The translations under genes and the position numbers were made by a program. Source: Gemmatimonadota bacterium (GTDB taxonomy: Bacteria > Gemmatimonadota > Gemmatimonadetes > Gemmatimonadales > Gemmatimonadaceae). Taken from it: 64,000 bases of DNA. This document shows positions 62,939 through 64,000 of this stretch, one piece after another. The notes below the pieces were generated by a model that was not told the origin of the DNA, ran no database searches, and saw only the letters and a list, made by a program, of their open reading frames with translations. The stretch is from contig JAJPIM010000024.1 of the NCBI GenBank assembly GCA_021324775.1, positions 1 to 64,000 on the forward strand, read 5' to 3'. The first letter of the stretch is position 1, and each line of letters opens with the position of its first letter.

Positions 62939-64000
62939 CTACTCCGTCCCCGTCATTGCCCCGGCAGGTCCCTTGTACACCTTGCCGCCCTTCATCACGA
63001 ACACCACGTGCTCGGTCACGGTGATGTCCTGCAACGGATCGCCGGGTACCGCGACGATGTCGGCGAGCTTGCCGGCGGCGAGCGTGCCGACGCGGTCCTG
63101 CCAGCCGAGCAGCTTTGCGGCACTGGAGGTGCCCGCGACAAGTGACTGCGCCGGTGTCATGCCCCCCCAATCCACCATGAGCCGGAACTCGCGCGCGTTC
63201 ACGCCATGCGCACCGACGCCGGCATCCGTACCGAGTGCGATTGGAACGTTGTACTTGACCGCGAGCTTCACGGCGGTGCGCATCGCCTGTGCCGCGGCCA
63301 GCGCCTTCTGCGCGCGGAGACCCTTGAGCCGTCCGGTCTTGGCGAAGTTTTCGACGACCTCGCCGGCGGACAACGTCGGGACGAGATACGTCCCCCGCTG
63401 CGCCATCATCCGCGCCGCCTCATCGTCGAGGAACGATCCGTGCTCGATCGACGCGACGCCGGCCAGGATCGCAAACTTGATGCCTTCGAGCCCGTGGGCA
63501 TGCGCCGCGACCTTGCGGCCCAGCTTCCTCGCCTCGTCCACCGCCGCCTTCATCTCCTCGAGCGTGTACTGCGTCGCACCGACTGCATCGCCCTCGGAGA
63601 TCACGCCACCGGTCGCGCAGATCTTGATGACGTCGGCGCCGTACTTCACCTGATACCGGACGGCCTTGCGGATCTCGTCGGGACCATCGGCAATGCCCGA
63701 TCGATAGTCGCCATCCTCGAGACCCGGCCGCCACCCGTTGGCATCGCAGTGCCCGCCCGTGATGCCGATCAGATGACCGGCGTTCTCCATGCGCGGCCCG
63801 GGAACGACGCCGGCGTTCACCGCCTGGCGGAGGGCCATGTCGTCGAAGTTCGGCGCCCCGACGTTCCGGATCGTCGTGAATCCCCCCATCAGCGTGCGAC
63901 GGGCGTTCTCGACGCCGACGATCGCGCCGTAACTCGGATAGTCCCGCACCACCGCCACGTCGGATCCCGGGTCGGCCAGATCGCGCCCGATGATGTGCGT
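62939..64000 (-). CDS. Amidohydrolase-family protein, 5' end cut
   Basis: The visible 353 codons run off the right edge; upstream codons read THIIGRDLADPGSD, which matches the first metal-binding HxH region. Other motifs are VKYGADVIKICATGG (metal-bridging Lys), KVAAHAHGLEGIKFAILAGVASIEHGSFL (His ligands) and IALGTDAGVG (Asp). The family includes Xaa-Pro dipeptidases and imidazolonepropionase-like enzymes. The N-terminal part, with a possible signal peptide, is outside the window. Confidence 0.85.
   Translation of the reverse strand, partial: THIIGRDLADPGSDVAVVRDYPSYGAIVGVENARRTLMGGFTTIRNVGAPNFDDMALRQAVNAGVVPGPRMENAGHLIGITGGHCDANGWRPGLEDGDYRSGIADGPDEIRKAVRYQVKYGADVIKICATGGVISEGDAVGATQYTLEEMKAAVDEARKLGRKVAAHAHGLEGIKFAILAGVASIEHGSFLDDEAARMMAQRGTYLVPTLSAGEVVENFAKTGRLKGLRAQKALAAAQAMRTAVKLAVKYNVPIALGTDAGVGAHGVNAREFRLMVDWGGMTPAQSLVAGTSSAAKLLGWQDRVGTLAAGKLADIVAVPGDPLQDITVTEHVVFVMKGGKVYKGPAGAMTGTE

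Noticed and set aside
1-64000. tRNA or rRNA genes
   Set aside because: No cloverleaf with a T-loop GTTCRA pattern or rRNA-like segment was recognised by eye in the gaps; a covariance search would be needed to exclude them fully.

Overview
The window is about 64 kb of GC-rich, densely packed bacterial DNA. A Gram-negative cell envelope is indicated by a Tsx-like channel and a FadL-type barrel protein. Further hints are two orphan MacB/FtsX-type permeases of the acidobacterial duplicated (ADOP) kind, one with a PadR regulator, a SARP-type regulator, several lipoproteins, and amidase, M61, M42 and OPT proteins typical of soil chemoheterotrophs. These point to Gemmatimonadota, with Acidobacteriota as the next choice. 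This is inference from gene content; no rRNA or tRNA gene was seen.

Layout. 1-8 kb: an ArsR/SRPBCC pair at the left edge, a cupredoxin lipoprotein, a Tsx-like porin with a MerR regulator, a beta-propeller lipoprotein, a frameshifted small gene, a FUSC-type membrane protein, a cupin and a type II NADH dehydrogenase. 8-16 kb: an ADOP permease, an NTF2-like secreted protein, and a redox operon (a 1-Cys peroxiredoxin fused to an SRPBCC domain, plus a sulfide:quinone oxidoreductase-like flavoprotein) divergent from a SARP-family regulator. 16-20 kb: two methyltransferases, the second bracketed by direct copies of a roughly 150-bp dispersed repeat, and an SbmA/YddA-type ABC protein whose ATPase motifs are all altered. 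20-28 kb: a phospholipid operon (CdsA, CDP-alcohol phosphatidyltransferase, small membrane protein, DinB), a penicillin-acylase family protein, a membrane protein with a tandem-repeat tail, and a second ArsR/SRPBCC pair with a palindromic operator.

28-35 kb: a Tat-exported amidase, then a defence island: two different HNH endonucleases, a C5-cytosine methyltransferase, an overlapping Vsr-like nuclease with an altered zinc-ligand position, and a VapBC toxin-antitoxin pair behind an AT-rich promoter. This is the most likely place for an undescribed system. 35-46 kb: a leaderless HtrA-like protease, an NHL-like lipoprotein, PadR plus a second ADOP permease, a GlsB-like stress protein, a MetX-like hydrolase and a pair of MacB-type permeases with no ATPase beside them. 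46-64 kb: a second amidase of the same subfamily, a glycosyltransferase-like protein, an SDR, an RDD-SpoIIM fusion, an M61 peptidase, an SGNH lipoprotein, a FadL-like porin, a BtuF-like binding protein without a leader, a half-size TauE, an M42 peptidase, an OPT transporter, a HEAT-repeat protein and an amidohydrolase cut by the right edge.

The genes read mostly as scavenging and envelope functions (peptide, amide and acyl hydrolysis, transport, lipoproteins) with scattered one-component regulators. A dispersed hairpin repeat occurs five times between or at the 3' ends of genes, including the 3' end of the Vsr gene.
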